Source of the DNA: Flavobacterium sp. GSB-24
GTDB lineage: Bacteria; Bacteroidota; Bacteroidia; Flavobacteriales; Flavobacteriaceae
Length of the DNA stretch: 64,000 nt
Assembly (NCBI RefSeq): GCF_027924665.1
Contig: NZ_AP027043.1
Coordinates: 310,001-374,000 of the forward strand
Reading direction: 5' to 3'
The position numbers were made by a program, and so were the translations under genes. This document shows, one piece after another, positions 35,959-44,925 of the stretch (within the stretch, counting starts at the first letter, position 1; each line of letters opens with the position of its first letter). The notes under the pieces are model-generated. The model saw only the letters and a list, made by a program, of their open reading frames with translations, searched no databases and was not told the DNA's origin.

Positions 35959-37035
35959 TTATTTCTGTAATGACTCTAAATATAGATGTAAATTATTTTC
36001 CACAATATATTCCCAAGTAAATTTACTTGCTTTTTGTTTAATTAAGTTACTATTAAAAGTCTTTCTTAATCTATAAAGTTCTACTAAACCTTCTGAAAAT
36101 TCTTGTGTGGAATCTCCAATTAAAACGCCATTCGATCTATTGATAACCAACGCATTTTCACTTGTCTTCGTAGCTAATACTGCCATACCGTTTAAAAGAT
36201 ATTCAAAAGTTTTTGTAGGTGGTTGACAGTCATAATATGAAGTAAGCGGGATAAAGGAAATGCCAACATTACTTTCTAAAAAATAACTAGTTAAAGCCGG
36301 ATAACGTATTTCTCCCTTGAAATCTATATATTCTTCTAGATTATTATCCTTTATAGCATTATTTATTTTTATTTTTTCCTCTTCACTACCAAATCCTATT
36401 ATCGTATATTTAACATCTTTGGGAAAACCAGAACCGATTAAAAATCGATGAAATCCAAATACTGTTTGTTCAATATTTCTATCATAAAATGTTCCCACAT
36501 ACATTAATTTTAACGAACTGAATTCTTTTTCATTAGTAATGAAATCGGGTGCTCCTAATGGCAGAACATGCGCCTCTTTAGTAATTCTCAAATATTTTTG
36601 CAAACTTTTTGAAATAATTGTAACATGTTTAAAAAGACTAGTTTCCAAGCACATTAGTCGATTATACGCATATCTTTTTAATTTACTATTAAAAACAAAA
36701 CTTGTTCTAATATCCATAATCTGGATAGAATCTCCTAAACAAAACTTAAACAAACTAGAAAATGTAAAATAAAAAATCATTGTATGTGTAAAAGTTTCTT
36801 TTTTATGTAAAGTTGATGCCAGCTTCATCATTGCAATTCTGCTTTTAATTTTACCTAATTTAAAAGGTACATGAAAAACATGAACATTTTTAGTCTCAAA
36901 ATATTCACCTCCATGATCGTAGCCCAAATAAAACACGTTATAGTATTTTGATAATAAATCTGCGTAAAAATAACTATCAGTATGGTAACCATATTGAGCA
37001 GAAGTGATTAATAAAATATTTTTTTTATTTACCAT
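35959..37035 (-). CDS. Glycosyltransferase family 4-like (GT-B)
   Basis: The 358-residue protein starts KKNILLITSAQYGYH, has LKLMYVGTFYDRNIEQTVFG as the C-lobe opening and PTKTFEYLLNGMAVLATKTS, the usual FEYLxxGxPV donor motif of GT4. N-lobe conservation is weak, as is normal in this family. It overlaps the upstream GT2 gene by 7 bases and is followed by the polymerase gene after 10 bases. The donor is unknown. Confidence 0.8.
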   Translation of the reverse strand: MVNKKNILLITSAQYGYHTDSYFYADLLSKYYNVFYLGYDHGGEYFETKNVHVFHVPFKLGKIKSRIAMMKLASTLHKKETFTHTMIFYFTFSSLFKFCLGDSIQIMDIRTSFVFNSKLKRYAYNRLMCLETSLFKHVTIISKSLQKYLRITKEAHVLPLGAPDFITNEKEFSSLKLMYVGTFYDRNIEQTVFGFHRFLIGSGFPKDVKYTIIGFGSEEEKIKINNAIKDNNLEEYIDFKGEIRYPALTSYFLESNVGISFIPLTSYYDCQPPTKTFEYLLNGMAVLATKTSENALVINRSNGVLIGDSTQEFSEGLVELYRLRKTFNSNLIKQKASKFTWEYIVENNLHLYLESLQK

Positions 37036-37895
37036 TTAACCAATAATTTTAAAAACCCTCTATAAAAATAGGGAGCATACCAAAATGGAATCACTTCTTT
37101 TATAAATTTAAATGCGTTAATTTTATCTTTTCCGGCTAATTCATTAAAGGATCTTAATATTTGACGCTTATAAACTATCGGATAGTTATCTAAATTTCTC
37201 CATTTTTTTATAGTTTGAATTTTGCATCTTTCCATTAGATTAATCTTACTAGAAATATTTGTTTCATGTTTTCTATAATAGGCCACAAATTCGTTTAAAA
37301 AGCCTATTTTATATTTGTTTGAAACCCTAAGCCACATATCCCAATCTTCCATATATAAACCCTCATCAAAACCTCCAACCTCATCAAACACATTACTTTT
37401 TAGTAATGCCGTTAATATAGCTATCTTATTTCCGTCTAAAAGATTTTGAAACGATAATTCGTTTTCATCAACTACAGCTCCAACTGTACCCAAATTTTTA
37501 CCTGCGTCATCAACTTCATATGCTTTTGCACAGCACATACCATATTGAGGATTATATTCTAAAAAAGCTACTTGCTTTTCAAGCTTATCATTAATCAAAT
37601 AATCATCTGATGCTAATATGGAAATGTACTTTCCTTTTGTTAAAGAAAGACCAAGATTAAGTGTTTTGCATAAGCCTTTATTTTCTTGGTTAATTATTTT
37701 TACCTGCTCAAAGTTTTTGTAAGAAGAAAGCTTACTTAATGTTCTATCAGTAGATCCGTCATTTATAATGATAACTTCAATGTTCTTGTAACTTTGATTA
37801 ATAATACTATCAATACAGTTTTCAATATACTTCTCATGATTATAAGCCGGTACAATAATCGATACAAGTGGCAATTCGTTATTTCTTTCTAACAT
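37029..37895 (-). CDS. Glycosyltransferase family 2
   Basis: The 288-residue protein has LVSIIVPAYNHEKYIENCI, IIINDGSTDRTL, YISILASDDYLIND as metal site (about residue 93) and YMEDWDMWLRVSN as acceptor-side motif. Its plan is that of the broken GT2 gene at 10981-11636 and shows what that gene lacks. A 246-base gap precedes it, the second longest in the window, so it may start a separate transcript; only AT-rich sequence without a clear -7 TAnnTTTG is seen before the ATG. Confidence 0.85.
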   Translation of the reverse strand: MLERNNELPLVSIIVPAYNHEKYIENCIDSIINQSYKNIEVIIINDGSTDRTLSKLSSYKNFEQVKIINQENKGLCKTLNLGLSLTKGKYISILASDDYLINDKLEKQVAFLEYNPQYGMCCAKAYEVDDAGKNLGTVGAVVDENELSFQNLLDGNKIAILTALLKSNVFDEVGGFDEGLYMEDWDMWLRVSNKYKIGFLNEFVAYYRKHETNISSKINLMERCKIQTIKKWRNLDNYPIVYKRQILRSFNELAGKDKINAFKFIKEVIPFWYAPYFYRGFLKLLVKW

Positions 37896-38109
37896 CTCTT
37901 AAAAAAATATAATATAATTTTTCATATAAGTAAAAGCTTGCAACAGCATGATTTATATTTAGTATATGCTATTAGAATTTAATTGTTTGGTTTTATCTAA
38001 TGATAGTAAAAAATTAAATTTTTCTTGAAATTTGTATTCTCCTAAATAAATATTTTTGTTATAAATTGATATACAACCATAACCTAAGTTACTTTAATGT
38101 CTTTATATA

Positions 38110-38140
38110 TTAGACTGACATATTTTCGATGTATGTCTAA
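38110..38140. other. Imperfect hairpin downstream of the flippase gene
   Basis: TTAGAC (38110-38115) pairs with GTCTAA (38135-38140) and ATGT with ACAT further in. On the minus strand no T run follows, so it is not a standard terminator for the flippase gene, whose stop is 2 bases away. The rest of the gap (37896-38109) holds no recognised site, only an open stretch of 44 codons without a start (37959-38093, minus). Confidence 0.35.
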
Positions 38141-38141
38141 T

Positions 38142-39623
38142 TTATCTTTTTTTTAATTTAGATCTTACAAATTCTAAAATGTTCAATTTTTTGTTCAATT
38201 GTTTATAAGAGTATGCAATATTAGCGAATAGTATAACGGTACCTAATAAATAAGATATAACGTTATTCCAAATTAAGAAAAGCAAGAACGTAGATAAGAT
38301 AAATGCAAAATTAACAGTAAAAAACTTTAATGTTTCTTTAAACACACGAAATTGATACAATTTAAATGTAATCACAGAAATCACTAAAGTGTAAATTACA
38401 TAAATAATCACAAAACCATAGCCAAATCCATCTATACCCCATATATAGTAACATACAAGAGTCGCTACCAAATGTAATGAAGCTCCAAAACCCGCTTCTA
38501 AAAACAAATAAGTACGTTTATCATTCTTTGCGAATGATATGTATCCTAAGCAATAAGAAAATAATTGAAAAAATGAACCTAAAGCTATAAACCGAATAAA
38601 AGATACTATAGGCATGAACTCTTTAGTTAATATGACTCTTATCATTAGTGGTGCGGTAATAATCATAATAATAAGAATAGGTGTAGCCAACAATAAAACT
38701 ACTTCAGCCTGATCATTTACAACTTTATTCAGTTTATTTACATTAGTGTGAGCTGCTGCTAATCTTGGAAAATAATCGGCACCTAGTGCTGCTAATATAA
38801 ATCCTATATATTGCCCAGAAATAGAAGTAGCGGCCGTATATAGTCCAACATCTTTGAAATTTCCAATTCTGCCTATACCAATACTAATTAGATACTTAAC
38901 AGTCATTCCAATAAAAATAGAAATCATAAGCATTATTCCGAGCTTAACCATGCTCTTACTTTCCGCTATAACTTCTGAGTTTTTGACTTTTATATTTTGT
39001 AGATTTACTTTCTTAAAAAAATACAAAGATGTAATATAAATTACAAAAGATGTCAATATTAATGTAGGCACTATACCTTTTTCACCATAAAAATAAAATA
39101 ACGGAATAGAGATTACTAATCCCGCAATAGATCCGATAAGACCTGATTTTAAAATATAATCAATTTTTCTAATTCCTCGTAATATAGTTTGTTGACTTTT
39201 CGTAATAGTTGTAAATAATACATATAACGATAAAAAAACAAATGACCATGTATAATCATAAGTGCCAAAAGTCCAAAAACTTAGAAAACTAGAAAATAAG
39301 ATCGTAAACAATGCACCCAAAATTCCGGTCCATAAAAAAAGTTTTCGAACAATTGTAACTGTTCGAATTACTTTATTCTCATTATCTAAATTTTCCGAAA
39401 TACTTCTTACCGCGCTTAGATCCAATCCTAAATCATTTGCCGTAGTAATCATATTTAAACTATTAAGCAAAACATTATTGATACCTAATCCTATGGGACC
39501 TAAAAAAACTGCTAAAAATTTTCCCTTTACTATAGAAATCAAGATATTTATGAACTGCAAGCCCCCAAAAGCAACTGTATTTTTTAAAGTGCTTTTATAA
39601 TCAACATTATCTTCTTCAGTCAT
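38142..39623 (-). CDS. wzx: Wzx-type oligosaccharide flippase (MOP superfamily)
   Basis: The 493-residue protein has about 12-14 membrane helices. KNTVAFGGLQFINILISIVK at the N-terminus and the segment FLGPIGLGINNVLLN are typical of the polysaccharide_synt family. It would flip undecaprenyl-linked repeat units to the periplasm for the EpsG-like polymerase encoded at 35 kb. Its presence with Wza, Wzc and Wzy homologues completes a Wzx/Wzy pathway, separate from the Wzm/Wzt exporter in block IV. It is followed by the 246-base gap. Confidence 0.92.
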   Translation of the reverse strand: MTEEDNVDYKSTLKNTVAFGGLQFINILISIVKGKFLAVFLGPIGLGINNVLLNSLNMITTANDLGLDLSAVRSISENLDNENKVIRTVTIVRKLFLWTGILGALFTILFSSFLSFWTFGTYDYTWSFVFLSLYVLFTTITKSQQTILRGIRKIDYILKSGLIGSIAGLVISIPLFYFYGEKGIVPTLILTSFVIYITSLYFFKKVNLQNIKVKNSEVIAESKSMVKLGIMLMISIFIGMTVKYLISIGIGRIGNFKDVGLYTAATSISGQYIGFILAALGADYFPRLAAAHTNVNKLNKVVNDQAEVVLLLATPILIIMIITAPLMIRVILTKEFMPIVSFIRFIALGSFFQLFSYCLGYISFAKNDKRTYLFLEAGFGASLHLVATLVCYYIWGIDGFGYGFVIIYVIYTLVISVITFKLYQFRVFKETLKFFTVNFAFILSTFLLFLIWNNVISYLLGTVILFANIAYSYKQLNKKLNILEFVRSKLKKR

Positions 39624-39633
39624 TAAAAATTAT

Positions 39634-40272
39634 TTAAAAAAATTGATGTAAATTAGCTTTATCATGAAATAACTTAAAGTTTTCTCTTAGCCAATGCTCA
39701 GGTTTATCCCACCATTTCAATTTCAGTAATTTGTTTATTTCAACGTCATCAAACCTCTTACGTATTAGTTTTGCTGGTGTACCACCTACAATGGAATAAG
39801 GTTCAACATCTTTATTTACAAAAGAACCTGAAGCAATAATAGCACCATCTCCAATCTTTACCCCACTCATTACAATAGAGTAAGCCCCTATCCATACATC
39901 ATTTCCTATAGTAGTTTTTTTCATTTCATCAAAATATGTATCATCAGAAAATGTAATACCACATTGTGCATGAGGAGAATAAAAAATTGGACTAGTTGAA
40001 ATAAAATCTACTGGATGATTCCCTGCGCCAATTATACTGAAATCTCCAATAGAACAAAACTTTCCAACAGAGGCATTCATCACACTATTAAATCCCGCAA
40101 AATAGGTGTAAGACTGAATACTTGAATTGTAGAAATAAGAATGTTGAGATATCTTTACAAAATCATTAATTTCACAATTATCAATTGTAGCACTACCACT
40201 AATTTTTTTCTTAGGTGCTGGAATAAAAGTTCTGTAGATTTTTCTTAAAAGACTTTTCATGTTCATATTCAT
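39634..40272 (-). CDS. Hexapeptide-repeat acetyltransferase (CatB/XAT-like)
   Basis: The protein is about 212 residues from ATG at 40270-40272; a GTG at 40282-40284 and two further Met codons are other possible starts. IGNDVWIGAYSIVMSGVKIG, then GAIIASGSFVNKDVEPYSIV and GGTPAKLIRKRF, are the XAT-type beta-helix and C-terminal signature. The SIIGAGNHPVDF block holds the likely catalytic His. It probably O-acetylates a sugar of the repeat unit. It lies between a GT-like gene and the flippase gene with 10-20 base gaps. Confidence 0.85.
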   Translation of the reverse strand: MNMNMKSLLRKIYRTFIPAPKKKISGSATIDNCEINDFVKISQHSYFYNSSIQSYTYFAGFNSVMNASVGKFCSIGDFSIIGAGNHPVDFISTSPIFYSPHAQCGITFSDDTYFDEMKKTTIGNDVWIGAYSIVMSGVKIGDGAIIASGSFVNKDVEPYSIVGGTPAKLIRKRFDDVEINKLLKLKWWDKPEHWLRENFKLFHDKANLHQFF

Positions 40273-40295
40273 TAATTTCTTCACTGCTATTACAA

Positions 40296-41240
40296 TTATT
40301 CCGCTCTATTAATAAAATTATACTTCTTAACTTCAGCTTCCGAAACTTTTAGTCCTATAAACTCACTATGATTAATTCTTTTATTTGTATTCCATAAATC
40401 CAATAGCTCTTCTAGTGAATAATGTCCCAAAATATTATTATAACCTTCTGTTTGTGTTAAATTAGTATGTACACAAGGAGTTGCAACATTTTCGAGAGAA
40501 ACGCCTCCACGTTTAGTAAAATAAGGTAAAAACGCTTGTAAATTATGCTCTAGAGAATTAGGAGCTTTAAAATTGGTAGATTTTATCATTTCCAAAATTT
40601 CTAAACGAGAAAACATATATCCCGATACCCCAATTGGATATGTCCAGTCTGAAAATTCTTTAATCTCATCCCATTTAAATTTATATAAATTTTCTGAAAT
40701 TTTGCTAAAGGAAGGAACCTCAATTTTCTTAGCTAAAACCGTACTGTAATTAAGATCTTTACCTCTAGAAAGGCACACAATATCAATTAAAGGATCTACA
40801 GTTTTTATCCAATCATAGTCAATCTCTTGAGAAAAAAGCATATCATCTACATAAAAAATGAGGCGATCTTCCGAAGATTTTTCTATTGTATCAATTAGAT
40901 TATTCCTGAAGTTTGTTTCCTGAATAAATTCTACTGGAAAATCAGTATAAATTTTTTGTAAATCAGAATAAGATTTTTTATGTGCTTCGTTGCTTACATG
41001 GAATAAAACTTTTATCTCGGAGTAATTTTTAACATTCTCAAAATAACTAGCCAAAAAACCATCAAGTTGCATAGCTCTATCTTTCGAAAAAATTATAGAA
41101 ATAATTTTATCATTTTGAGGAGTAAAAACACTTTTCATTTGATCGTACAGAACCACTTGTGGTTCTTCCCAAACAGGTTTTCTCTGAAATCCTTTTTTAT
41201 CTAAAAAAGATAAAATTTTCTTCTTGATATACTTTTTCAT
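40296..41240 (-). CDS. Putative GT-A-like glycosyltransferase of unknown specificity
   Basis: The 314-residue soluble protein does not match a family I can name with certainty. IISIIFSKDRAMQLDGFLAS is followed by KVLFHVSNEAHK and RLIFYVDDMLFSQEI, an arrangement that mirrors the N-terminal strand, loop and DxD-like metal site of GT-A enzymes. Its position between the FdtB-like aminotransferase gene and the acetyltransferase gene suggests it transfers a sugar made in this block, perhaps the 3-acetamido-3,6-dideoxyhexose. This is a guess from context. Confidence 0.5.
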   Translation of the reverse strand: MKKYIKKKILSFLDKKGFQRKPVWEEPQVVLYDQMKSVFTPQNDKIISIIFSKDRAMQLDGFLASYFENVKNYSEIKVLFHVSNEAHKKSYSDLQKIYTDFPVEFIQETNFRNNLIDTIEKSSEDRLIFYVDDMLFSQEIDYDWIKTVDPLIDIVCLSRGKDLNYSTVLAKKIEVPSFSKISENLYKFKWDEIKEFSDWTYPIGVSGYMFSRLEILEMIKSTNFKAPNSLEHNLQAFLPYFTKRGGVSLENVATPCVHTNLTQTEGYNNILGHYSLEELLDLWNTNKRINHSEFIGLKVSEAEVKKYNFINRAE

Positions 41241-41253
41241 TTAAAATTATTAA

Positions 41254-42354
41254 CTATATATTATTTAGTTCTGCAATCACATATTCTACCTCTTCATCAC
41301 TCATTACAGGACTTATAGGTAAGCTTAAAACTTCATCGTGAATTTGCTCAGTAATTGGATAACTTAGATGATTTAATTCGCTATATGCTTCCTGTTTATG
41401 CGGAGGAATAGGATAATGAACCAAAGTTTGGATATTTTTATCATTAAGGTAATCCGTAATTTTTTCTCTTTCATTTGTACGTATAACAAACAGATGCCAA
41501 ACATGCTCTTCTGCAGTATCTGGTAGTGATGGAAGCTTAATATTTGCTGCTTTTATACCTGAAATATATTTATTAGCTATTTCCCTTCTTCTAGAATTAT
41601 CTGCATCAATATATTTTAGCTTTACATCTAAAACAGTAGCTTGAATTTCATCTAATCTCGAATTTAAACCTTGATAGATATTGATATATTTCTGATTAGA
41701 TCCGTAATTAGCCAATGCACGAATTGTCTTTGCTAGCAATTCATCATTTGTCGTTACTGCACCTGCATCTCCAAGTGCTCCTAAATTTTTACCTGGGTAG
41801 AAACTAAAACCCGCAGCATCTCCTAAACTACCTGTTCTCTTTCCTTTCCATTTTGATCCTATAGACTGCGCGTTATCTTCGATAATTTTCAAATTATGTT
41901 TTTTCGCAAGATCTTGCAATTGCTCAGAAAAAATCACACGACCATACAAGTGTACAATAAGAATTCCTTTAGTATTCTTATTTAATTTTTCTTCTATTTT
42001 TGCAACATCAATATTATAAGTATCAATATCTGGCTCGACAAAAACAGGTACAAGACCATTTTCTGAAATTGCCAATACTGAGGCAATATAGGTATTTGCA
42101 GGAACTATAATTTCATCCCCTTTTTTCATAACTCCAAGTTCAATGTATGCTCTTAGAATCAATCTTAAAGCGTCTAAGCCATTTGCCACACCTATCGCGT
42201 GATTAACGCCGATAAATGTTGCCAAATTGTCTTCAAAAGCTTTTACTTCATTTCCCAACAAATACCATCCTGAACGAAAAGTATTCAATAATCTTTCTTC
42301 TATTTCTTTTTGGTGGGCAAGATTTATTTTTTGTAAATCAAGAAATTTAATCAT
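41254..42354 (-). CDS. fdtB: dTDP-3-amino-3,6-dideoxyhexose aminotransferase (FdtB/QdtB-like)
   Basis: The 366-residue DegT-family protein begins [17 protein letters not shown], has [13 protein letters not shown] (phosphate region), [15 protein letters not shown] (Asp) and [19 protein letters not shown], in which Lys forms the PLP aldimine. The N-terminus and the [13 protein letters not shown] block are typical of FdtB/QdtB, which aminates C3 of dTDP-3-keto-6-deoxyhexose. FdtA-like ketoisomerase and FdtC-like acetyltransferase genes lie just upstream. Its start overlaps the stop of a gene remnant (42351-42494). Confidence 0.9.
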   Translation of the reverse strand: MIKFLDLQKINLAHQKEIEERLLNTFRSGWYLLGNEVKAFEDNLATFIGVNHAIGVANGLDALRLILRAYIELGVMKKGDEIIVPANTYIASVLAISENGLVPVFVEPDIDTYNIDVAKIEEKLNKNTKGILIVHLYGRVIFSEQLQDLAKKHNLKIIEDNAQSIGSKWKGKRTGSLGDAAGFSFYPGKNLGALGDAGAVTTNDELLAKTIRALANYGSNQKYINIYQGLNSRLDEIQATVLDVKLKYIDADNSRRREIANKYISGIKAANIKLPSLPDTAEEHVWHLFVIRTNEREKITDYLNDKNIQTLVHYPIPPHKQEAYSELNHLSYPITEQIHDEVLSLPISPVMSDEEVEYVIAELNNI

Positions 42355-42494
42355 ATAAAATAGTTCTTTATTTTTTTATTAAGTGTTTTTTCAACGAATT
42401 CAAACGCAAGAGTACTTACTATTAATGTTGTGATTATAATAAATGATATTTTTAAAGTATCATAAGCGAGAGGGGAAATATCATTTAAATAAAT
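42351..42494 (-). pseudogene. C-terminal remnant of an Acyl_transf_3-type membrane acyltransferase
   Basis: In the 173-base gap before fdtB one frame stays open for 47 codons without a start: it ends ISFIIITTLIVSTLAFEFVE followed by [12 protein letters not shown] and a TGA that overlaps the ATG of fdtB. A hydrophobic helix followed by an aromatic-Phe-(V/I)-Glu-Lys motif and a basic tail is how Acyl_transf_3 proteins end; the intact one at 15070 ends YISWHMIEKFFLK. The frame is cut by TAA at 42495-42497. I read it as the surviving tail of a deleted acyltransferase gene. The rest of the gap, to 42527, shows nothing. Confidence 0.55.
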
Positions 42495-42527
42495 TTATAT
42501 ATATATTAGAAAGTGTGCAATTTTAAT

Positions 42528-43019
42528 TCATTTCTTAAAGTAGGTAATATTTCCCTTACTATCTATCATTCCTTTTTGTTGTGCTGGATTTCCGAACCAT
42601 ACTGTATATGGAGGCACATTTTTTGTAACCACACTACCTGCGCCAATTAAAGCATATTCTCCTATGATATTTCCAGCCACTATTGTGGCATTGGCTCCAA
42701 TAGAAGCTCCCTTTTCTACTATAGTTCTTTCGAAGGCTTCGGGGTATTGTTTTGACCGAGGTATCAAATCATTTGTAAAAGTAACATTTGGGCCTATAAA
42801 AACATGATCTTCTAAAGTAACACCATCCCAAATTTGCACACCTGGTTTAATCGTTACATAGTTTCCAATTTTGACATCATTTTCAATAAATACCTGACAG
42901 TTAATATTGCAATGATCTCCAATAATTGCATCCTTAAGTATCACACAATATTGCCAAATCATAGTATTTTCGCCTATGTATTGTGATTGAACGTCTGATA
43001 AAGGATGAATTTTAGTCAT
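42528..43019 (-). CDS. fdtC: dTDP-3-amino-3,6-dideoxyhexose N-acetyltransferase (FdtC/QdtC-like)
   Basis: The 163-residue hexapeptide protein has [49 protein letters not shown] and [20 protein letters not shown]. The IWxxxxI and FTNDxxPRSK blocks are characteristic of WbpD/QdtC/FdtC-type acyltransferases. It would acetylate the 3-amino group made by the FdtB-like enzyme. It overlaps the downstream end of the ketoisomerase gene by 8 bases. The remnant at 42351-42494 separates it from fdtB. Confidence 0.9.
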   Translation of the reverse strand: MTKIHPLSDVQSQYIGENTMIWQYCVILKDAIIGDHCNINCQVFIENDVKIGNYVTIKPGVQIWDGVTLEDHVFIGPNVTFTNDLIPRSKQYPEAFERTIVEKGASIGANATIVAGNIIGEYALIGAGSVVTKNVPPYTVWFGNPAQQKGMIDSKGNITYFKK

Positions 43020-43437
43020 TTTCTCTTATGTAATTTAAGAAATCTTGATAATCTCTAATATAATCTTTTTCATAGTATGTGTGTGAAGCTAAAACCAAAC
43101 ATATTGATCCAGAAGAAAAATTAATTTCGGAAGCCCAAATACCAGGAGGAATATGTAATCCTAAATCAGATCTATTTAAAAGTACCTGCCTCTTCGTTAC
43201 CCCATCATCTAACAAGACTTCAAAACTACCACTAGCTGCAACCAAAAATTGATGACATTCCTTGTGTGCATGAGCTCCACGAGATTCTCCACCAGGAATA
43301 TCGTATAAGTAAAAAATCCTTTTTATATCAAAAGGAATTTCAATACTATTATTAATAGCTGTTATATGTCCATTTCTATCTCCTTTCTGCTCCAGGTACA
43401 ATAGATTGCAATCGAAAACAGTTTTTCTATTACTCAT
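43012..43437 (-). CDS. fdtA: dTDP-4-keto-6-deoxyhexose 3,4-ketoisomerase-like cupin (FdtA-like), copy 1
   Basis: The 141-residue cupin has [19 protein letters not shown], then [20 protein letters not shown] and [13 protein letters not shown]. The two histidines of the GAHAHK block are the expected active-site pair of FdtA/QdtA, which isomerises dTDP-4-keto-6-deoxyglucose to the 3-keto sugar. It overlaps fdtC downstream and the second ketoisomerase gene upstream (8 bases each). The axial or equatorial C4 outcome (Fuc3N or Qui3N) cannot be told by eye. Confidence 0.88.
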   Translation of the reverse strand: MSNRKTVFDCNLLYLEQKGDRNGHITAINNSIEIPFDIKRIFYLYDIPGGESRGAHAHKECHQFLVAASGSFEVLLDDGVTKRQVLLNRSDLGLHIPPGIWASEINFSSGSICLVLASHTYYEKDYIRDYQDFLNYIREND

Positions 43438-43834
43438 TTTCTAACTCTCGTTTAAATTCCTCAAAATCTCTAATATAATCATTATGGGAAAAGGCTTCGC
43501 TTGAGACGTGTAATGCCAAAGAATTGGTTGAAAAATTTTCCATATGTCTCCAAGTTTTTGCAGGAAGATATAATCCGTAATAACTTCTATTCAATGAAAT
43601 TTTCTCAGTTGAGCCATCGGGATTAGTAATTATTACGTCAAAACTTCCGCTTAGAGCAACAATAATTTCTTTTTGATTTTTATATGCATGCCCACCCCTA
43701 ATTTCACCTCCAGGCACATCATAAGTCCAAAATGATCTTTTTATCTCAAATGGAATTTGATCTGGGTATTGTAAAAATGTAAGATTCCCTCTTGGATCAT
43801 AAATCTTAGGGAAATTTATTATTTTTTGCTTCAT
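43430..43834 (-). CDS. FdtA-like cupin, copy 2, with His-to-Tyr change in the active-site block
   Basis: The 134-residue cupin is clearly paralogous to the one encoded next to it: FEIKRSFWTYDVPGGEIRG is followed by GHAYKNQKEIIVALSGSFDV and GLYLPAKTWRHMENF. In the block where copy 1 has GAHAHK it has GGHAYK, so the second histidine is Tyr. The tandem pair may form a heteromer, or this copy may act on another substrate or with another C4 outcome. It is 16 bases from the Wzz-like gene upstream and overlaps copy 1 by 8 bases. Confidence 0.83.
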   Translation of the reverse strand: MKQKIINFPKIYDPRGNLTFLQYPDQIPFEIKRSFWTYDVPGGEIRGGHAYKNQKEIIVALSGSFDVIITNPDGSTEKISLNRSYYGLYLPAKTWRHMENFSTNSLALHVSSEAFSHNDYIRDFEEFKRELENE

Positions 43835-43850
43835 ATGTTCATTATCAAAA

Positions 43851-44921
43851 TTAATTTAATAGGTGGCCAATCACTTTCCTACAAATTAAAACCACCGATA
43901 CTAAAAACCCAGCCAAAATCCCTCCTAAGATTAATCCCTTTAGCTTCCCAAATTTCTCTTTAGGCAATGGTAAAATAGGCTTATCAATAACTTGAATTAA
44001 AGGTGTTTCTTTACGCAAAGTAACTTTCGCTAATTCAGATTGTTTAACTAATTCTGTCAATATTGCTGTGTTAGCTTGAACATCAACCTGTCTTCTCGCC
44101 GATGGTGCTCTTCGAACATTCAATGCAGGATTTAAATTAAAAGTATTGTCATTTGCAACTGCTACTCCAGTAATTGCACCATTCAATTCTCTGCGAATAG
44201 AATCAACTTGACGTTCTAAAATAGCCATGTTCATTCTGGCTTTTTTACTTTTAGTTTCTATATAAAATGTTCCTACCTGTTTAGCCAAAGCTTCACAAAA
44301 ATATTTTGAGAATAACTCGTTGGTTGAAGACACATCTATATTTATAATTGATATTTTTTTGTCCTTTTGACCAACTGATAAACCAGTTTTAGATAAATTA
44401 TCATACATTATACCCAAAATACTATCTTGAACTCTTGTAAATTTCTGGCGATCATCATTAGGTAAAAATTGAATATTATTTAAAAAAGGCTTTTCTGTCC
44501 AAGCCTTACGCCATTCATTATTCTGAATATACATTTCAGCTAGAGAAATCTCCTTTCCATTCAACTTAACTGGAGACAAAAGCGTTTTCTCAACCATTGT
44601 TCTTGACTTAAAGAGCTCTGTTAAATTTGAACCGGTAAATATTCCACCACCACTTCCTCCCAAATCTAAACCGAAAGAACTAGCTAGACCTAAAGCGCCT
44701 CCTAATCCACCACTTCCTTTTTCATCTTCTAAAGCAAAGGATAATGTAGCAGTATAAACAGGCTTTTTAATATAAGAATATGCCAATCCTAAACCTGCTC
44801 CAACAATAACTGCTAAAACAATGGGTATCCATTTTGAACTCAAATAGACAGCTAAATACCTTATTCTTCCTATCAATTCTTTTAAAGAAATTTCTTCGTT
44901 TTCACTTCTTTTGTCTTCCAT
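43851..44921 (-). CDS. Wzz-type chain-length determinant (polysaccharide co-polymerase without kinase)
   Basis: The 356-residue inner-membrane protein has two membrane helices (about 33-51 and 328-348), flanking a periplasmic part with YTATLSFALEDEKGSGGLGG and a coiled region. KPILPLPKEKFGKLKGLILG near the end is the Pro-rich motif before the second helix found in Wzz/Wzc. No ATP-binding domain follows, unlike Wzc at 54-56 kb. It starts 4 bases after the SLBB exporter gene, so it is probably the inner-membrane partner of that exporter. Confidence 0.9.
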   Translation of the reverse strand: MEDKRSENEEISLKELIGRIRYLAVYLSSKWIPIVLAVIVGAGLGLAYSYIKKPVYTATLSFALEDEKGSGGLGGALGLASSFGLDLGGSGGGIFTGSNLTELFKSRTMVEKTLLSPVKLNGKEISLAEMYIQNNEWRKAWTEKPFLNNIQFLPNDDRQKFTRVQDSILGIMYDNLSKTGLSVGQKDKKISIINIDVSSTNELFSKYFCEALAKQVGTFYIETKSKKARMNMAILERQVDSIRRELNGAITGVAVANDNTFNLNPALNVRRAPSARRQVDVQANTAILTELVKQSELAKVTLRKETPLIQVIDKPILPLPKEKFGKLKGLILGGILAGFLVSVVLICRKVIGHLLN

Positions 44922-44925
44922 AAAA

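Noticed and set aside
39262..39600. Plus-strand open frame of 112 codons within the flippase gene
   Set aside because: It lies opposite the N-terminal helices of Wzx and reflects codon bias of the true gene.
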